In this document: positions 61,808-64,000 of the stretch, in pieces
How the letters are laid out: the number at the start of each line of letters is the position of its first letter
Numbering within the stretch: the first letter of the stretch is position 1
From: Mortierella alpina
Lineage: Eukaryota; Mortierellomycota; Mortierellomycetes; Mortierellales; Mortierellaceae
Direction of reading: 5' to 3'
NCBI GenBank assembly: GCA_029449245.1
Contig: JANATF010000015.1
Coordinates: forward strand, 558,001 to 622,000
Length of the DNA stretch: 64,000 nt
The notes under the pieces: model-generated
The model's input: only the letters and a program-made list of their open reading frames with translations
The model's database searches: none
What the model was told of the DNA's origin: nothing
Program-made: the position numbers and the translations under genes

Positions 61808-63784
61808 TCAACAATCGATATTCTGGTTTTGCAACGCTCTCGCGTCGTCTAGCGATGCCAAACCAGACACAACTCCAATCCATGCAGCCGCATCTCGGTC
61901 CAATTCCTCGTGTCCGACATGCTGATACACAAAGAAGTGGTGGTTCAGATTAGGGTGACTATGGATCTTGTGCACACTGCCCAGTCCTCCAGAAGCCGGC
62001 ATGGGAATTGTGTAAAACACACGGCCCACCCGGGAGTGGACCAAGGCCATCGAACACATCACGCAGGGCTCGTGCGTCAAGTAGACATCGTACCCAGTGC
62101 AAAGATATGCCTTCTTGCCTGTTGCCCTCGACATCCCACCGGTCTCGGCTTCGTCGTGGTGATCCGCATCGTCCGATTGTTGTGTAGTTGTCCCCGTAGT
62201 CCCGGGTGCCAGGGAAGTTTCCTCCGCCTTGTTGCTTTTAGAAACAGTGCGAGAACCAGATGCTGTGTCGCTCGATAAACCCAATTCTTCGCTGTTGGGA
62301 TGATCTTTCCGCTTCTCACCACAGTTGGGTGAGCTATCCGTCGACGAGGATTTTGCCTCTAGGGATAAGGACTCTGCTGTGGCGCTCGCTCCTTGTTCCG
62401 TCGATTGCAGTAAATCGTGAAAATGTTGGTGATGGTGCTGAGGTCCATGACTTCTACAACCGTCTCTTTCCCGTTTTGCAACGGCTTCAACGCAGTTCAA
62501 GACTGCATGGTTCAGAATGTGCTTGGTGCTGTTGCGGGTATCGTATGCATGCGCACGAATCTCCTGAGTCGATGGATCTACAATCACAGCTACACTTGGG
62601 ATCTACTCAAATGGAGAATATAGATAGAATACTCATACTCGCCATCAGTTGATATCCATTTCAGTGAGAGTCGACGCGTGAGAAAGAAAAAAAAACGACC
62701 TCAGCATTTTCGTACCTCTCCTTTTGATGCTGCCTCAATGGCCAGTCTCCAGGTTGAATGCATATGCCCTAAGATGGACTCGAGCTCGCTCTCGGATATC
62801 TCTGGGTGTCTGATAATGGGCGGAGGTTTTTTTTGGAACAGTTTCAATAATGCATGTCTTATGGATCATCGCCAAAAAATAAAAAAAATAGATTCCCATC
62901 TACCCCACATGCATGCATTGTACCTATTGGTGTCCTCGCGAAAAGTCGTGGGCCATGCCTGCTTCCAGATCTCAAACTGATGTCGCGTCAGTGGTGGATA
63001 CACAGGAACGCCATGGATCCTCGGCGTAACGACCTCTTTCAATCCAGCAGTCTCCAGCAGTTGCATCAGGTCCTGTAATGAAAATGCTGATTCCTGACAG
63101 AGAACAATCTCCAGCTGTGTAGCTGCCGTTGACAAAAAAAAAAAAAGACACATCACACAAACGCGTTAATAAGATCGAGCAACGACAAACTTGGGGGAGA
63201 GGAAAATAAAGCCATAGTTGCGGCATCATTACCACCATCTTGGCCAGTCGTTTTGCGGATCTGCTTGATATGCTCCAGCCCCTTGGTAGGAGGCAGTTGA
63301 CTACGGATGAATCTGTGCAGAGAGTGAGGAAAAGACGCGTAGGGGAGGTCAACAAAAGGCGAATATGAAGTTTACACTGGTGACACGTTACCCTATCGTG
63401 ATTACACGCTCCAAATCAGATTAGGGTGATATGGCAGATCGTGAGAAACTAGGGTGCGCAAGTGGCAGGGACTTACTTGAGGACCTGGTTGGTTTGTTTG
63501 GGTTCAATCGTCGAGATGTAGACGTTCTCTAAATAGGACATTAAAGATAAAGATGATAAGCGTCATTGCAAGTGAGAAACGCGAGAATAGACAATAGAAA
63601 AATAGGGTACTTGTGGTTTAGAGTTGTGGGCAGAAGGAAGTATGATGCATCACTGCTGGGAGTGTGAGCGGGGCGCATGCATGCCTAGCCATTGTTTCCA
63701 TTGGCTCGGAGGAGAGAGAGAGAGAGAGATTATACCTGTCTCGAGAGGTCTAACTTCTGCGTCGGGAAGGACCTGGTTGATCAT
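61808..63784 (-). CDS. TAD3: tRNA adenosine deaminase non-catalytic subunit TAD3 (ADAT3)
   Basis: Six exons (63784-63736, 63528-63477, 63312-63233, 63122-62924, 62857-62716, 62602-61808) give 438 residues, all phases closing. The deaminase fold has zinc ligands H206 and the C354-x2-C357 pair ([16 protein letters not shown]), but the catalytic Glu of HAE is Val208 (HAVLNC), as expected for Tad3, which partners Tad2 to make inosine-34 in tRNA anticodons. The ending [23 protein letters not shown] is typical for ADAT3. N-terminal parts ([42 protein letters not shown]) also match. About 115 residues of His/Ser/Thr-rich low-complexity sequence (about 220-335) are inserted between the two zinc-ligand motifs. 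The promoter lies at the right window edge with GTGA/GTAT repeats. Confidence 0.93.
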
Positions 63785-64000
63785 GGTGAAGAGAATGGAG
63801 GAACCGCGGCTCTTTGCTGTCGTCTTTAGTTTCCAGCGTTGTTGCTCTTCTCCCCCTCTTGTAATTGTGAGTGAGTGAGTGAGTGTGTGTGTGTATGTAT
63901 GTGTATGTGTATGTGTGCGGTTGCCGTGATCCGATTGCCCTTGACGAAGGGTTTGGAATGGACGATTTTGGAAGCAGGCTTCTGTGCAGTGGCAAGGTCA
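63785..64000. other. TAD3 upstream region with GTGA/GTAT simple repeats
   Basis: Short (GTGA)n and (TATG/TGTG)n tracts lie at about 63867-63920, 85-135 bp upstream of the TAD3 start codon. No other gene is visible before the edge. Confidence 0.5.

Overview
The window is nuclear DNA from a fungus, most likely an early-diverging, zygomycete-type lineage; Mortierellomycota is my best guess, by inference only. Support: two Gal4-type Zn2Cys6 proteins, an Rsp5-type HECT ligase and a Kre9/Knh1-like secreted protein. Nearly every conserved gene is split by short GT...AG introns that restore the reading frame exactly. There are no bacterial operons, CRISPR arrays, rRNAs or recognisable tRNAs, and I found no intact transposon.

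I reconstructed 24 protein genes. Exon ends were chosen so that phases match and the joined protein fits its family; they are sequence-based models, not transcript-verified. Left to right: a Zn2Cys6 regulator cut by the left edge (-), RBM18-like RRM protein (+), MME1-like mitochondrial carrier (-), a 1,611-residue Zn2Cys6 factor with two very long introns (+), an HDAC8-like deacetylase (+), SFT2 (-), mitochondrial bL12m (+), TAF11 (-), tRNA thiolase NCS6/CTU1 (-), RSP5 (+), an unrecognised 671-residue protein with a PD-(D/E)XK-like signature (-), COX7C/Cox8 (+), a three-KH RNA-binding protein (-), a C2H2 factor (+), an ATP-dependent DNA ligase with a mitochondrial-looking N-terminus (-), PABPN1/Pab2 (-), a secreted or anchored hypothetical protein (-), a Kre9-like secreted protein (-), a Ser-rich 966-residue unknown (-), a mitochondrial PPR protein (+), COA3 (-), a BORCS6-like protein (+) and TAD3 (-).

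Strands alternate for most of the window. Genes therefore form convergent pairs with 120-360 bp between stops, and divergent pairs sharing short promoters: SFT2/bL12m, NCS6/RSP5 and COA3/BORCS6-like. The exception is the block 41.8-55.6 kb, where five genes all lie on the minus strand. Gene-poor stretches are 4.7-6.3 kb, 30.3-31.7 kb, 34.1-39.8 kb (the largest), 44.6-45.9 kb, 49.6-50.8 kb and 55.6-57.0 kb.

By theme, six genes are mitochondrial (carrier, bL12m, COX7C, ligase, PPR protein, COA3). Others act in tRNA modification (NCS6, TAD3), mRNA binding (RBM18-like, KH protein, Pab2), transcription and chromatin (TAF11, HDAC, three or four DNA-binding factors) and trafficking or ubiquitin (SFT2, RSP5, possible BORC subunit). 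The least ordinary items are the PD-(D/E)XK-like protein, the small-type ATP ligase, the kilobase-scale introns of two regulator-like genes, and unusual exon designs in RSP5 and bL12m.
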